Source: Brevibacillus sp042683565 (lineage in GTDB: Bacteria > Bacillota > Bacilli > Brevibacillales > Brevibacillaceae). Taken from it: 64,000 nucleotides of DNA. This document shows, in pieces, positions 16,423 to 24,786 of the stretch; the first letter of the stretch is position 1, and each line of letters starts with the position of its first letter. The stretch is from contig NZ_JBHUJW010000009.1 in NCBI RefSeq assembly GCF_042683565.1, positions 1 to 64,000 on the forward strand. Direction: 5' to 3'. The notes beneath the pieces were generated by a model. That model made no database searches. It was given only the letters and a program-made list of their open reading frames with translations, and was not told the DNA's origin. The translations under genes were made by a program, and so were the position numbers.

Positions 16423-16964
16423 GTGTCATTCTGGTGACGGGAGGTGTCCGTTCCGGCAAGAGCCGCTTCGCGGAAGAGCTGGCGGAGCGGACGAGCGAAT
16501 CGGTGATCTACGTGGCTACGGGAGAAGCGTGGGATGAAGAAATGTCTCTGCGCATCGCTCGGCACAAAGCTCGCAGGCCTGCAAGCTGGGGCTGCCTGGA
16601 AGCGGGCGGGCGGCTGGCGGAATCGCTGGAAGCGTCCGCGAACTATGAAGTCGTGCTCGTCGATTGTCTGTCGACATGGGTGAGCAATCGGCTGATGAGC
16701 GTGCCCGAGGAGCAGTGGCGCAGCGAAGCGATCTCGCGGGACGTGCTGCGCGAGGCAAAGGAGTGGCTCGCTGCTGTGGCGAAGCGCGGCGAGAGCCAGA
16801 CGGTTATCGCCGTGACCAGCGAGGTCGGTCTCGGCGGCGTGGCAATGAACCGGCTGGGCCGCTGGTTCGCTGACGTGCTGGGGGATGTCAACCAGCTGGC
16901 GGCGCGGCAAGCCGAGACGGTCTACGCGGTCATGGCGGGCATTCCGTGGAGGATCAAAGGATGA
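16419..16964 (+). CDS. cobU: Adenosylcobinamide kinase / adenosylcobinamide-phosphate guanylyltransferase
   Basis: Bifunctional enzyme that phosphorylates adenosylcobinamide and activates it with GTP. About 181 aa. P-loop TGGVRSGKSRFAEELA at the N-terminus; YVATGEAWDEEM and VLVDCLSTWVSNRL follow the family. Start GTG 16419 (GTGA overlap with cobD) has AGGGGAGG at good spacing; GTG 16410 is too close to that site. Overlaps cobS by 4 nt. Confidence 0.92.
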   Translation: MSVILVTGGVRSGKSRFAEELAERTSESVIYVATGEAWDEEMSLRIARHKARRPASWGCLEAGGRLAESLEASANYEVVLVDCLSTWVSNRLMSVPEEQWRSEAISRDVLREAKEWLAAVAKRGESQTVIAVTSEVGLGGVAMNRLGRWFADVLGDVNQLAARQAETVYAVMAGIPWRIKG

Positions 16965-17698
16965 ACGCGCTGTGGCATGCCATTGCATTTTTTACGAGAA
17001 TTCCGGTTCCGTGGCTTACGCCCTCCGAGAAGGCGTGGAAACAGAGTGTCAATGCGTATCCGGTTGTCGGGATCGTGATCGGGCTGGTGCTGTGCGGCGT
17101 ACATCAGGCGGCGCTCTGGCTGTTTGGGCCGCTGGTAGCCGCCGTATTGACGCTCGCGGCGTGGGTGTACACCACGGGTGGACTGCATCTGGACGGCTGG
17201 ATGGATCTGGCCGATGGGCTGGGCAGCAGCCGACCGCGCGAGCAAGTGCTGCAAATCATGAAAGACAGCCGGGTCGGCGCGATGGGCGTCCTGGCGGCGG
17301 TGCTGCTGCTGCTGCTCAAAGCGGCAGCGCTGGCGGAGTTGTCCCGCGCGGAATGGACGCTGCTGCTGCTCGCCCCGTTTGCGGCCCGCACGCATGTCTT
17401 ATTGTCCATCTGGTTCTGGCCGTATTTGTCGGCGGAAAAAGGCATCGGCAAGGGCATTCGCGAAGGGCTGTCCCCTGCTTCCATCTGGCTGGGCTACATC
17501 GTGCTGACGGCTGCGGGCTGGCTGCTCGGCGGTTGGGCAGCCGTGACGGCGATTGGGGTATCGCTGCTGTTTGCCCTCTGGTTTTCGCGCACGATTGCAG
17601 GCAAGCTGGGCGGCTTGAACGGCGACTGCTATGGCGCGGTCATCGAGAGCGGCGAGGCGGTTATGCTGCTCGTCCTGGCAGGGAGCTGGTGGGGATGA
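16961..17698 (+). CDS. cobS: Adenosylcobinamide-GDP ribazoletransferase (cobalamin synthase)
   Basis: Integral membrane enzyme joining adenosylcobinamide-GDP to alpha-ribazole (phosphate). 245 aa, about six helices. Family motifs: FFTRIPVP at the N-terminus, then TTGGLHLDGWMDLADGLGSS, with the Asp cluster that binds metal, and KDSRVGAMGV. ATG 16961 has TGGAGG upstream and overlaps cobU by ATGA. Its own stop overlaps the cobC start. Confidence 0.93.
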   Translation: MNALWHAIAFFTRIPVPWLTPSEKAWKQSVNAYPVVGIVIGLVLCGVHQAALWLFGPLVAAVLTLAAWVYTTGGLHLDGWMDLADGLGSSRPREQVLQIMKDSRVGAMGVLAAVLLLLLKAAALAELSRAEWTLLLLAPFAARTHVLLSIWFWPYLSAEKGIGKGIREGLSPASIWLGYIVLTAAGWLLGGWAAVTAIGVSLLFALWFSRTIAGKLGGLNGDCYGAVIESGEAVMLLVLAGSWWG

Positions 17699-18411
17699 AG
17701 TGGCTTTGGATTCGCCACGGCGAGACGGATATGAACCGGCAGAAGCGGTATGTGGGACACAGCGACGTACCTTTGAACGAGCGGGGGCAGTTTGCAGCAA
17801 AGGAACTGGCGAAACGGTGGGCATCTGCGAAGGATGGGGCTGTGCGGATTTACTCCAGCGACCTGTGCCGATGCGTGCAGACGGCCCAGCCGCTGGCGCA
17901 GGCGTGGGGCGTCCAAATTGCGACGGTGTCGGCCCTGCGCGAGCTGTCTTTTGGCGACTGGGAGCTTTTTACATACGAACAATTGATGGCGCACGATGCG
18001 AAGCGGGCTGCCCGCTGGTACGACGATCCGCTCGACTGCGCTCCGCCAAACGGCGAGAGCCTGCGGCAGCTGGGCGAACGGGTCGGTTCGTGGCTGCGGG
18101 GCGTGCTGGCGGAGCTGACTGCGCTACGGAACAGGCATGGCGCTGCTCGGTTGGGATGCGGCGCCGTAGACGAGGCTTTTCCCGAACTGATCGCTGTCGT
18201 CACGCACGGCGGGGTCATCCGCTGGTTCCAGGCAGCGTGGCTTGCGCAAGACCCGGAGCGCTACTGGCAGACAGCCGGCCTTTTGCCCGGCGAGGCGCTG
18301 CTCGTGGAATGGGACGGCCAGCGCTGGACAGTGCCATCTGCGGAAGTGAAGACCATGATGGAGGAGCACGATGATAGAGGCAATGATACTGACGGCAGCC
18401 TACCTGATTGA
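17695..18411 (+). CDS. cobC: Histidine phosphatase, alpha-ribazole phosphatase type
   Basis: Removes phosphate from alpha-ribazole 5'-phosphate or adenosylcobalamin 5'-phosphate. 238 aa from ATG 17695. Catalytic motif IRHGETDMNRQ with the nucleophilic His, then YSSDLCRCVQTAQ, LRELSFGDWE and VVTHGGVIRWF. The same frame is open upstream through cobS, but that is a shadow. It is somewhat longer than usual; its last 41 nt overlap cbiB. Specificity is inferred from the operon. Confidence 0.85.
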   Translation: MKWLWIRHGETDMNRQKRYVGHSDVPLNERGQFAAKELAKRWASAKDGAVRIYSSDLCRCVQTAQPLAQAWGVQIATVSALRELSFGDWELFTYEQLMAHDAKRAARWYDDPLDCAPPNGESLRQLGERVGSWLRGVLAELTALRNRHGAARLGCGAVDEAFPELIAVVTHGGVIRWFQAAWLAQDPERYWQTAGLLPGEALLVEWDGQRWTVPSAEVKTMMEEHDDRGNDTDGSLPD

Positions 18412-19324
18412 CCGGGTGGTGGGTGACCCTCGCAGCCTGCCCCATCCCGTCGTCATCATCGGCTGGTGGATTTCCCGGCTGGAGCGGGTCATCCGCGGCG
18501 TGTTCAAGCGCGAGGAGCATTTGAAAATGGCGGGTCTCCTGTTTCCGCTCCTGATCGTCACGGGGAGCTACGCGGTTGTCTGGCTGATTGTGTGGGCGGC
18601 TGCACGGGTGCATCCCGTGCTCGCCTGGCTGGTGAGCGCCTGGCTGATTTCTACGACGATTGCGACGAAAGGCCTGGCAGATGCGGGCCTGCAGATCGCC
18701 GGGCCTCTGACAAAAGGCGATTTGTCAGAGGCGAGACGCTCCCTGTCCATGGTCGTGGGCCGGGATACGGAACATTTGGACGAATCGGAAATTTGCCGGG
18801 GAGCGGTAGAGACGGTGGCGGAAAACATCGTGGACGCGATCGTCTCGCCGCTCATCTACGCGGCGATCGGCGGGGCGCCTCTGGCGATGGCGTATCGTGC
18901 CGCCAACACGCTGGACTCGATGGTTGGCTACAAAAACGCGAAATACGCCAATCTGGGCTGGGCGTCCGCCCGCTTCGACGACGTGTTGAACTACATTCCT
19001 GCCCGCCTTACCGCGCTGCTACTCGTCGTCGCCAGCTTGCTGCAGCGGTTGGACTGGCGGCAGTGCTGGAAGATCATTCGCCGGGACGCGCATTTGCATC
19101 CGAGTCCGAACAGCGGCTTGCCGGAAGCGGCAGTGGCGGGAGCGCTCGGTGTGCAGCTCGGCGGTCTCAATTTTTACCAAGGAGTTCCGTCGGATCGCGC
19201 CAGAATGGGCGATGCGCGCAGGCCGCTGCACGCGGGCGACATCCGCTCGACGGTGCGGCTGATGTACGCGGTCTCGCTTTTATGTCTCGTCGCTTGTCTG
19301 GCGATTGTCAGCCTGCTTCGCTAA
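18371..19324 (+). CDS. cbiB: Adenosylcobinamide-phosphate synthase
   Basis: Membrane enzyme attaching aminopropanol phosphate to adenosylcobyric acid. 317 aa with several helices. Conserved DRVVGDPRSLPHPVVIIGWW at the N-terminus, VGRDTEHLDESEICRGAVET and AENIVDAIVSPLIYAAIGG in the centre, and AYRAANTLDSMVGYKN. ATG 18371 is preceded by GATGGAGGAGC inside cobC, giving a 41-nt overlap. A 71-nt gap with a hairpin follows. Confidence 0.93.
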   Translation: MIEAMILTAAYLIDRVVGDPRSLPHPVVIIGWWISRLERVIRGVFKREEHLKMAGLLFPLLIVTGSYAVVWLIVWAAARVHPVLAWLVSAWLISTTIATKGLADAGLQIAGPLTKGDLSEARRSLSMVVGRDTEHLDESEICRGAVETVAENIVDAIVSPLIYAAIGGAPLAMAYRAANTLDSMVGYKNAKYANLGWASARFDDVLNYIPARLTALLLVVASLLQRLDWRQCWKIIRRDAHLHPSPNSGLPEAAVAGALGVQLGGLNFYQGVPSDRARMGDARRPLHAGDIRSTVRLMYAVSLLCLVACLAIVSLLR

Positions 19325-19352
19325 GGCGGCGGGGAGTCTGTTGAAATAGGGA

Positions 19353-19380
19353 CACTGGCACAGGGGAGCACTTGCCAGTG
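19353..19380 (+). other. Intercistronic hairpin before cbiH60
   Basis: CACTGGCA (19353-19360) and TGCCAGTG (19373-19380) form a perfect 8-bp stem ending just before the GAGGAGG of the next gene. There is no T-run, so it is not a normal terminator; RNA processing or a translation effect is possible. Confidence 0.55.
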
Positions 19381-19395
19381 GAGAGGAGGGGCCGT

Positions 19396-21165
19396 ATGAG
19401 CGGCAAGTTGTTTGTGATCGGGTTTGGCCCGGGAAGTTTCGAGCACATCACCAAACGGGCGCGGGAAGCGATTCAGGAGAGCGATGTCATCATTGGCTAC
19501 TCGACCTACGTGGATCTGATCCGCGAGCTGTTGACCGATCAGGAAATCGTCAGCACGGGGATGACAGAGGAAGTGTCGCGCGCGCGGGAAGCCGTGCGCC
19601 AGGCCGAGGAGGAAGGGAAAAAGGTAGCCGTGATCTCCAGCGGCGACGCAGGTGTGTACGGCATGGCCGGACTTGTCTACGAGGTGCTGGTGGAAAAGGG
19701 CTGGACGGAGGCGACAGGCGTTCCGGTCGAGATCGTGCCGGGCATTTCTGCAATCAACTCCTGTGGTGCGCTCCTTGGTGCGCCGATCATGCACGATGCT
19801 TGCACGATCAGCTTGAGCGACCACCTGACGCCGTGGGAGCTGATCGCCAGACGGATCGATGCAGCAGCGATGGCGGACTTCGTCATCGCTCTGTACAACC
19901 CGCGCAGCGGACGCCGCACGCGCCAGATCGTGGAGGCGCAGCTCATTCTCTTGCAATACCGCTCGCCGGATACGCCGGTCGGGATCGTGAAAAGCGCTTT
20001 CCGCGAGCGGGAGCACGTCGTCGTCACGACATTGGCGCAGATGCTCGAGCACGACATCGGCATGCTGACGACGGTGATCGTCGGCAATTCGTCTACTTTT
20101 GTCTACGACGGCAAAATGATCACGCCGCGCGGCTACCAGCGCAAGTACACCTTGACGGCAGATGAGCAGCCGCTCAAGCCGCATCAGCGCCTGCGCGTGG
20201 AAAATGAGCCGTGGTCGCTGGAGGCGGCAAGCGAGGGGCAGAAGGAAGGGGCGGGCTCGATCGCCGCAGCTCCGTCCCGTCGCGCAGACCATCTGGACGG
20301 CTCGCTGTCGCTTGACACCAGGGCAGCAACGCATGATACCGGTGCCGCTGCCGCCCAAGCCGCGACGGCTGTCCTCGAAGCGCCGCCCGCAAGACAGGCG
20401 GAGCGGTCGCCGCTCGACTGGGCGATGCAGGCCTTGGCCATTGCCAACGAGGCCAAGGGAATCGAGACGCAGCCTGCCGCCTCAATCGGCGCGCGCACGG
20501 CCGCTTCCTTCGCGCCGGAAATGATTTTCGAGTGCGCGGTCAGTCCGGGCGTCGCCAACAAGAAGATTACGCCGCAGCAAATGCTCGCTCTCGCCGAGGC
20601 TGCGGGGGAAAAAGGCGAGCTGGAATACACGCCGCACCATCAGATCATCCTGCGTGTGCCGACGGCCAATCCGGAGGGCATCACGGCTCGGCTGCGCCAG
20701 CTCGGACTTATCCTCTCCCCGATCGGAGATGTTGTACAGGTCAAGGCCTGCGATTTTTGCGACGGCGAGAAAAAGGACGGCATTCCGTACGCGGAGGAGC
20801 TGTACCAGAAGCTCGGCGGCAAGGAAATGCCCAAGGAACTGAAAATCGGCTTCAACGGCTGCGGCATGGCTTGCTACGGGGCAGTCAAGGAAGATATCGG
20901 CATCGTGTTTCGCAAAGGGAAGTTCGACCTGTTCCTGGGAGCGAAAACGGTGGGACGCAACGCGCATGCAGGCATCCCGGTCGCGGAAGGCATCCCGAAG
21001 GAAGAGATCGTGCCCCTGGTCGAGCGCATCGTGACGCGGTTCAAGCAGGAGGCGTTTCCCAATGAACGCTTCCACAAGTTTTTCCAGCGGGTCGGCGAGC
21101 TGGAAGGCTACGCATGGCGGGAGCCGGCGAAGGCAGAGATCGAGAGCGCGGCGTGCGGAGACTAG
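19396..21165 (+). CDS. cbiH60: Precorrin-3B C17-methyltransferase fused to a nitrite/sulfite-reductase-like Fe-S domain (CbiH60 type)
   Basis: Ring-contraction enzyme of the anaerobic pathway, methylating C17 of cobalt-factor III. 589 aa from ATG 19396 (GAGGAGG). Residues 1-252 are the SAM-dependent CbiH domain (VIGFGPGSFEHITKRA, SSGDAGVYGMAG, VEIVPGISAINSCGALLG). Residues ~253-372 are an Ala/Gln/Pro-rich linker. Residues ~373-575 resemble a NirA/sulfite reductase half with CDFC (~452, 455) and GCGMAC (~488, 492), four Cys fit for a 4Fe-4S cluster. The same fusion is known as CbiH60 in Bacillus megaterium. The linker looks long. Confidence 0.92.
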   Translation: MSGKLFVIGFGPGSFEHITKRAREAIQESDVIIGYSTYVDLIRELLTDQEIVSTGMTEEVSRAREAVRQAEEEGKKVAVISSGDAGVYGMAGLVYEVLVEKGWTEATGVPVEIVPGISAINSCGALLGAPIMHDACTISLSDHLTPWELIARRIDAAAMADFVIALYNPRSGRRTRQIVEAQLILLQYRSPDTPVGIVKSAFREREHVVVTTLAQMLEHDIGMLTTVIVGNSSTFVYDGKMITPRGYQRKYTLTADEQPLKPHQRLRVENEPWSLEAASEGQKEGAGSIAAAPSRRADHLDGSLSLDTRAATHDTGAAAAQAATAVLEAPPARQAERSPLDWAMQALAIANEAKGIETQPAASIGARTAASFAPEMIFECAVSPGVANKKITPQQMLALAEAAGEKGELEYTPHHQIILRVPTANPEGITARLRQLGLILSPIGDVVQVKACDFCDGEKKDGIPYAEELYQKLGGKEMPKELKIGFNGCGMACYGAVKEDIGIVFRKGKFDLFLGAKTVGRNAHAGIPVAEGIPKEEIVPLVERIVTRFKQEAFPNERFHKFFQRVGELEGYAWREPAKAEIESAACGD

Positions 21166-21246
21166 CGCACGGCAGCTCGTGCGAACGGATGGAGCAGGGC
21201 TGGCCGGTGCGCCGTGCAAAGCCTTGACAACAGCAACCACTCAAGG
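21166..21246 (+). other. Two hairpins in the cbiH60-cbiX gap
   Basis: CGCACG (21166-21171) pairs with CGTGCG (21178-21183). CCTTGA (21222-21227) pairs with TCAAGG (21241-21246), whose AAGG is part of the AAGGAGG ribosome-binding site of cbiX, so the second hairpin could mask that site. Confidence 0.45.
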
Positions 21247-21256
21247 AGGAGATTCA

Positions 21257-22222
21257 ATGGACGCGGTACTTTTCGTCGGCCACGGCAGCAAGGACCCGGA
21301 CGGGAATGAAGAAATCAGGCAGTTTGTGGCGATGCTCGAACCGGAGCTGGACGTGCCGATCATCGAGACGTGCTTTCTCGAGTTCGAGCGCCCCGACATG
21401 CTGCAAGGACTGAATACGTGCGTAAAGCGGGGGGCGACACGGGTAGCTGTCATTCCGATTATCCTGTTCTCGGCGGGACATGCGAAAATCCACATCCCGG
21501 CGGCGATTGACGAGGCGAGGGAGCTGCACCCGCACGTGCAGTTCATCTATGGCCGCCCGATCGGCATTCACGACGAGGTCATCAACATCCTGACGACGCG
21601 GATGAACGAGGCGGGGTTTACGTCCGGCGAAGCGCATGACGATCTGGCTGTGCTGGTCATCGGTCGGGGCAGCAGCGATGCGGACGCCAACAGCGATATT
21701 TACAAAATGTCCCGCCTGTTCTGGGAGCGTTTCAAGGCAAAGTGGGTCGAGACGGCTTTCATGGGTGTTACCTACCCGCTGTATGAAGAAGGGATCGAGC
21801 GCTGCCTGAAGCTCGGCGCCCGCCACGTCGTGGTGCTGCCGTATTTCCTGTTCACCGGCGTGCTGATCAAGCGGATGAGCGACCAGCTGGAGCAGTTCCG
21901 GGCGAAGTATCCCGAGGCACAGTTCACGATGGCTGAATATTTCGGGTTCCACCCGCTGCTCAAGGACGTGCTGAAGGACCGCGTGGAGGAAGCCTTGCAC
22001 GGCGAAGTCAAGCTCAATTGCGACACGTGTCAGTACAGGCTGGCGGCGATGGAGCACATCGACCACCACCATCATCACCACCACGACGATGGGCACGGAC
22101 ATGGGCACCACCATCACCATCATCACAGTCATGATCATAACCACGATCACAGTCACGACCACAGCCACGGACACGATCACAGCCACGACCATGATCGCAA
22201 ACACGACCACGTGACCAGGTAG
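21257..22222 (+). CDS. cbiX: Sirohydrochlorin cobaltochelatase, long form with His-rich tail
   Basis: Inserts Co2+ into sirohydrochlorin, the step that commits to the anaerobic pathway. 321 aa: two chelatase halves, LFVGHGSKDPDGNEEI (~5-20) and LVIGRGSSDADANSDIYK (~134), with the metal-binding His in SAGHAKIHIP. A C-terminal NCDTC (Cys 255, 258) matches the position of the MxCxxC Fe-S motif known in B. megaterium CbiX-long. The last ~56 residues contain about 30 His, alternating with Asp, Ser and Gly, a likely cobalt buffer. ATG 21257 follows AAGGAGGAG. Confidence 0.93.
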   Translation: MDAVLFVGHGSKDPDGNEEIRQFVAMLEPELDVPIIETCFLEFERPDMLQGLNTCVKRGATRVAVIPIILFSAGHAKIHIPAAIDEARELHPHVQFIYGRPIGIHDEVINILTTRMNEAGFTSGEAHDDLAVLVIGRGSSDADANSDIYKMSRLFWERFKAKWVETAFMGVTYPLYEEGIERCLKLGARHVVVLPYFLFTGVLIKRMSDQLEQFRAKYPEAQFTMAEYFGFHPLLKDVLKDRVEEALHGEVKLNCDTCQYRLAAMEHIDHHHHHHHDDGHGHGHHHHHHHSHDHNHDHSHDHSHGHDHSHDHDRKHDHVTR

Positions 22223-22234
22223 GAGGGACGCCAG

Positions 22235-23002
22235 ATGATTCTCGTATTGGCAGGAACGAGCGACGCCCGGGAGCTGGCGCTATTGATCCAGCGGGCAGGC
22301 TACGAGCTTTTGACAACGGTCGTCACGGACAGCGCCGCCAAAAGCATGGAGGAAGCGGGTGTTCCCGTACAGGTCGGCCGGCTGACGGCAGACGACATTC
22401 GGCAGCTGATCGCAGACAAAGGGGTTACAACGGTGGTGGATGCCAGCCATCCGTTCGCAGAGGAAGCCTCGAAAAACGCGATGGCAGCCAGCAAGGCGGC
22501 AGGTGTTCCTTACATCCGCTACGAGCGCGAAAGCATTGCTGCGCCTGGCAGTGACAAGCTGATCGTCGTGGACGACTACGTGCAGGCGGCAGAGCTGGCG
22601 GCTGACAAACGCGGCGTGATCATGCTGACGACGGGGAGCAAGACGCTGAAAATTTTCACTGACCGTCTCCTTGGTCTTCCAGATACAACGCTCGTCGCGC
22701 GCATGCTGCCGCGCCTCGACAACATGCAAAAGTGCGAAGAGCTCGGACTGGAGCAAAAAAACATCGTAGCGATGCAAGGGCCGTTTTCCAAGGAGCTGAA
22801 CAAGGCGCTCTACGCCCATTACGGCGTGACGCTGATGATTACCAAGGAGAGCGGCAAGGTCGGCGCGTTTGACGAAAAAGTGGAGGCCGCCCTGGAAATG
22901 GGCATCGAGACGATCGTCATCGGCCGTCCGCAGATCGATTACGGCACCAAGTTTTCCGATTACGACAGCGTGCTGAACCAATTGAGCCAAGGAGGAAACT
23001 GA
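22235..23002 (+). CDS. cbiJ: Cobalt-precorrin-6A reductase
   Basis: NAD(P)H-dependent reduction of (cobalt-)precorrin-6A. 255 aa. Family features: ILVLAGTSDARELALLIQ at the N-terminus, TVVDASHPFAEEAS (~68-81), IRYERES, and MLTTGSKTL. ATG 22235 follows TAGGAGGG. Sits 12 nt after cbiX and 2 nt before cbiC. Confidence 0.93.
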   Translation: MILVLAGTSDARELALLIQRAGYELLTTVVTDSAAKSMEEAGVPVQVGRLTADDIRQLIADKGVTTVVDASHPFAEEASKNAMAASKAAGVPYIRYERESIAAPGSDKLIVVDDYVQAAELAADKRGVIMLTTGSKTLKIFTDRLLGLPDTTLVARMLPRLDNMQKCEELGLEQKNIVAMQGPFSKELNKALYAHYGVTLMITKESGKVGAFDEKVEAALEMGIETIVIGRPQIDYGTKFSDYDSVLNQLSQGGN

Positions 23003-23004
23003 AT

Positions 23005-23655
23005 ATGGACTTCCGTACCGAATTCAAACCGATGACGGTGCAACCGCAAGAAATCGAGGACATGAGCTTTCAGATCATCGCCGACGAGTTGGGCGAGCAC
23101 CCGTTTACCCCGGAACAGTTCCCGGTCGTGCAGCGCGTCATCCACGCTTCGGCGGACTTTGAGCTGGGCCGCAGCCTGGTATTCCACAAGGATGCGATCG
23201 CAGCGGGGATCGCGGCGATCCGAAGCGGCAAAAAAGTCGTGGCGGACGTGCAGATGGTGCAGGTCGGCATCAGCAAAAACCGGATCGAAAAATACGGCGG
23301 AGAAGTAAAGGTGTACATCTCCGACCGCGACGTCATGGAAGAGGCGAAGCGGCTGAATACGACCCGCGCCATCATCTCCATGCGCAAGGCGGTCAAGGAA
23401 GCAGAAGGCGGCATTTACTGCATCGGTAACGCGCCGACAGCCCTGCTCGAGCTGATCCGCCTCGTCAAGGAAGGCGAAGCGAAGCCGGGTCTTATCATCG
23501 GAATGCCGGTCGGCTTCGTGTCAGCGGCGGAGTCCAAGGAAGAACTGGCCAAGCTGGACGTTCCGTTTATCACCAACATCGGGCGCAAGGGCGGCAGTAC
23601 GGTGACGGTGGCGGCTCTGAACGCGATCTCCATCATGGCGGAAAAGCTGGGATAA
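23005..23655 (+). CDS. cbiC: Cobalt-precorrin-8 methylmutase
   Basis: Moves the C11 methyl to C12, giving cobyrinate. 216 aa. The catalytic His is in QRVIHASADFELG (~47); RIEKYGGEVKVYISD and YCIGNAPTALLELIRL follow the family. It starts at ATG 23005 with AAGGAGG. The next gene begins 3 nt after the stop. Confidence 0.94.
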   Translation: MDFRTEFKPMTVQPQEIEDMSFQIIADELGEHPFTPEQFPVVQRVIHASADFELGRSLVFHKDAIAAGIAAIRSGKKVVADVQMVQVGISKNRIEKYGGEVKVYISDRDVMEEAKRLNTTRAIISMRKAVKEAEGGIYCIGNAPTALLELIRLVKEGEAKPGLIIGMPVGFVSAAESKEELAKLDVPFITNIGRKGGSTVTVAALNAISIMAEKLG

Positions 23656-23658
23656 CCG

Positions 23659-24786
23659 ATGGCGGCGAAAGCAGACGAAAAAGAAGCGAAACCCCTCCGC
23701 CACGGCTATACAACCGGTTCCTGCGCAACGGCGGCGACGAAGGCTGCTTTGCTCGCGCTGATCACCCAGGAGCCGCAGCGGGAAGTGACGATTCGCCTGC
23801 CAATCGGCGATGAGGTGACGTTTCAGCTGGAGAGCTGCGAATTCAATGAGAAACAGGCGACGACCGCAACGATCAAGGACGGCGGCGACGACCCGGATGC
23901 GACGCACGGCGCCTTGATCGTGAGCACGGTGGAATGGCGGGATGAGCCGGGCATCGTGCTGGACGGCGGAGTCGGCGTAGGCCGTGTGACCAAGCCGGGC
24001 CTGCCTGTGCCCATCGGCGAGGCGGCGATCAATCCCGTCCCGCGCAAAATGATCCGGGAAGCGGCCCAGGCCGTGCTCGACCAGTACGAGATCAAACGCG
24101 GCATCAAGATCGTGATCTCGGTCCCGGCAGGCGAGGAAATCGCGAAAAAAACATTGAACGGAAGACTCGGCATACTCGGCGGCATCTCCATTCTGGGGAC
24201 GCGCGGAGTTGTGGTGCCGTTTTCTACTGCTGCCTACAAGGCGAGCGTGGCGCAGGCGGTCAACGTCGCCAAGCAAGCAGGATGCGAGCACATCGTCCTG
24301 TCCACCGGGGGCAAGAGCGAATTGTTCGGCATGGAGATGTATCCGCAGCTGTCCGAGGAAGCCTTCGTGGAGATGGGCGATTTCGTCGGCTTTTCCTTGC
24401 AACAGTGCAAGCGCAAGCAGATGAAAAAGGTGACGCTCGTCGGGATGATGGGCAAGTTTTCCAAGGTCGCGCAGGGCGTCATGATGGTGCATTCCAAAAG
24501 CGCTCCCGTGGACTTTGGCTTCCTCGCGGGATTGGCGGAGCAGGCCGGGGCGGCAGACGAACGGGTCGCGCAGGTCAGGGAAGCCAATACAGCCGCGCAG
24601 GTAGGCGATTTGATGGCAGACACGCCCGCCTTTTTTGCCAAGCTGTGCGAGAGCTGCTGCCGCGCAGCCTTGCAGGAAGTGGGCGGGGGCATGGAGATCG
24701 AGACGATGATCATTACGATGAAAGGGGCCCTGTTGGGAAGGGTGACGATCGATGACACAGATGAAAGTGATCGGAATCGGGGATGA
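23659..24786 (+). CDS. cbiD: Cobalt-precorrin-5B C1-methyltransferase
   Basis: SAM-dependent methylation at C1. 375 aa. Family signature near the N-terminus, LRHGYTTGSCATAATKAALL; also DPDATHGALI and VGRVTKPGLPVPIGEAAINP. ATG 23659 has a weak ribosome-binding site (GGGATAACC), so it may depend on coupling from cbiC 3 nt upstream. Overlaps the next gene by 35 nt. Confidence 0.94.
   Translation: MAAKADEKEAKPLRHGYTTGSCATAATKAALLALITQEPQREVTIRLPIGDEVTFQLESCEFNEKQATTATIKDGGDDPDATHGALIVSTVEWRDEPGIVLDGGVGVGRVTKPGLPVPIGEAAINPVPRKMIREAAQAVLDQYEIKRGIKIVISVPAGEEIAKKTLNGRLGILGGISILGTRGVVVPFSTAAYKASVAQAVNVAKQAGCEHIVLSTGGKSELFGMEMYPQLSEEAFVEMGDFVGFSLQQCKRKQMKKVTLVGMMGKFSKVAQGVMMVHSKSAPVDFGFLAGLAEQAGAADERVAQVREANTAAQVGDLMADTPAFFAKLCESCCRAALQEVGGGMEIETMIITMKGALLGRVTIDDTDESDRNRG

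Noticed and set aside
16885..17694. Large N-terminal extension fused to the alpha-ribazole phosphatase
   Set aside because: This open frame runs through cobS in another frame; the phosphatase has its own ATG at 17695 with the catalytic motif right behind it.
22065..22210. Short repeated CAC/GAT units resembling a tandem repeat or CRISPR-like array
   Set aside because: They encode the His-rich tail of CbiX in frame and have no spacer pattern.
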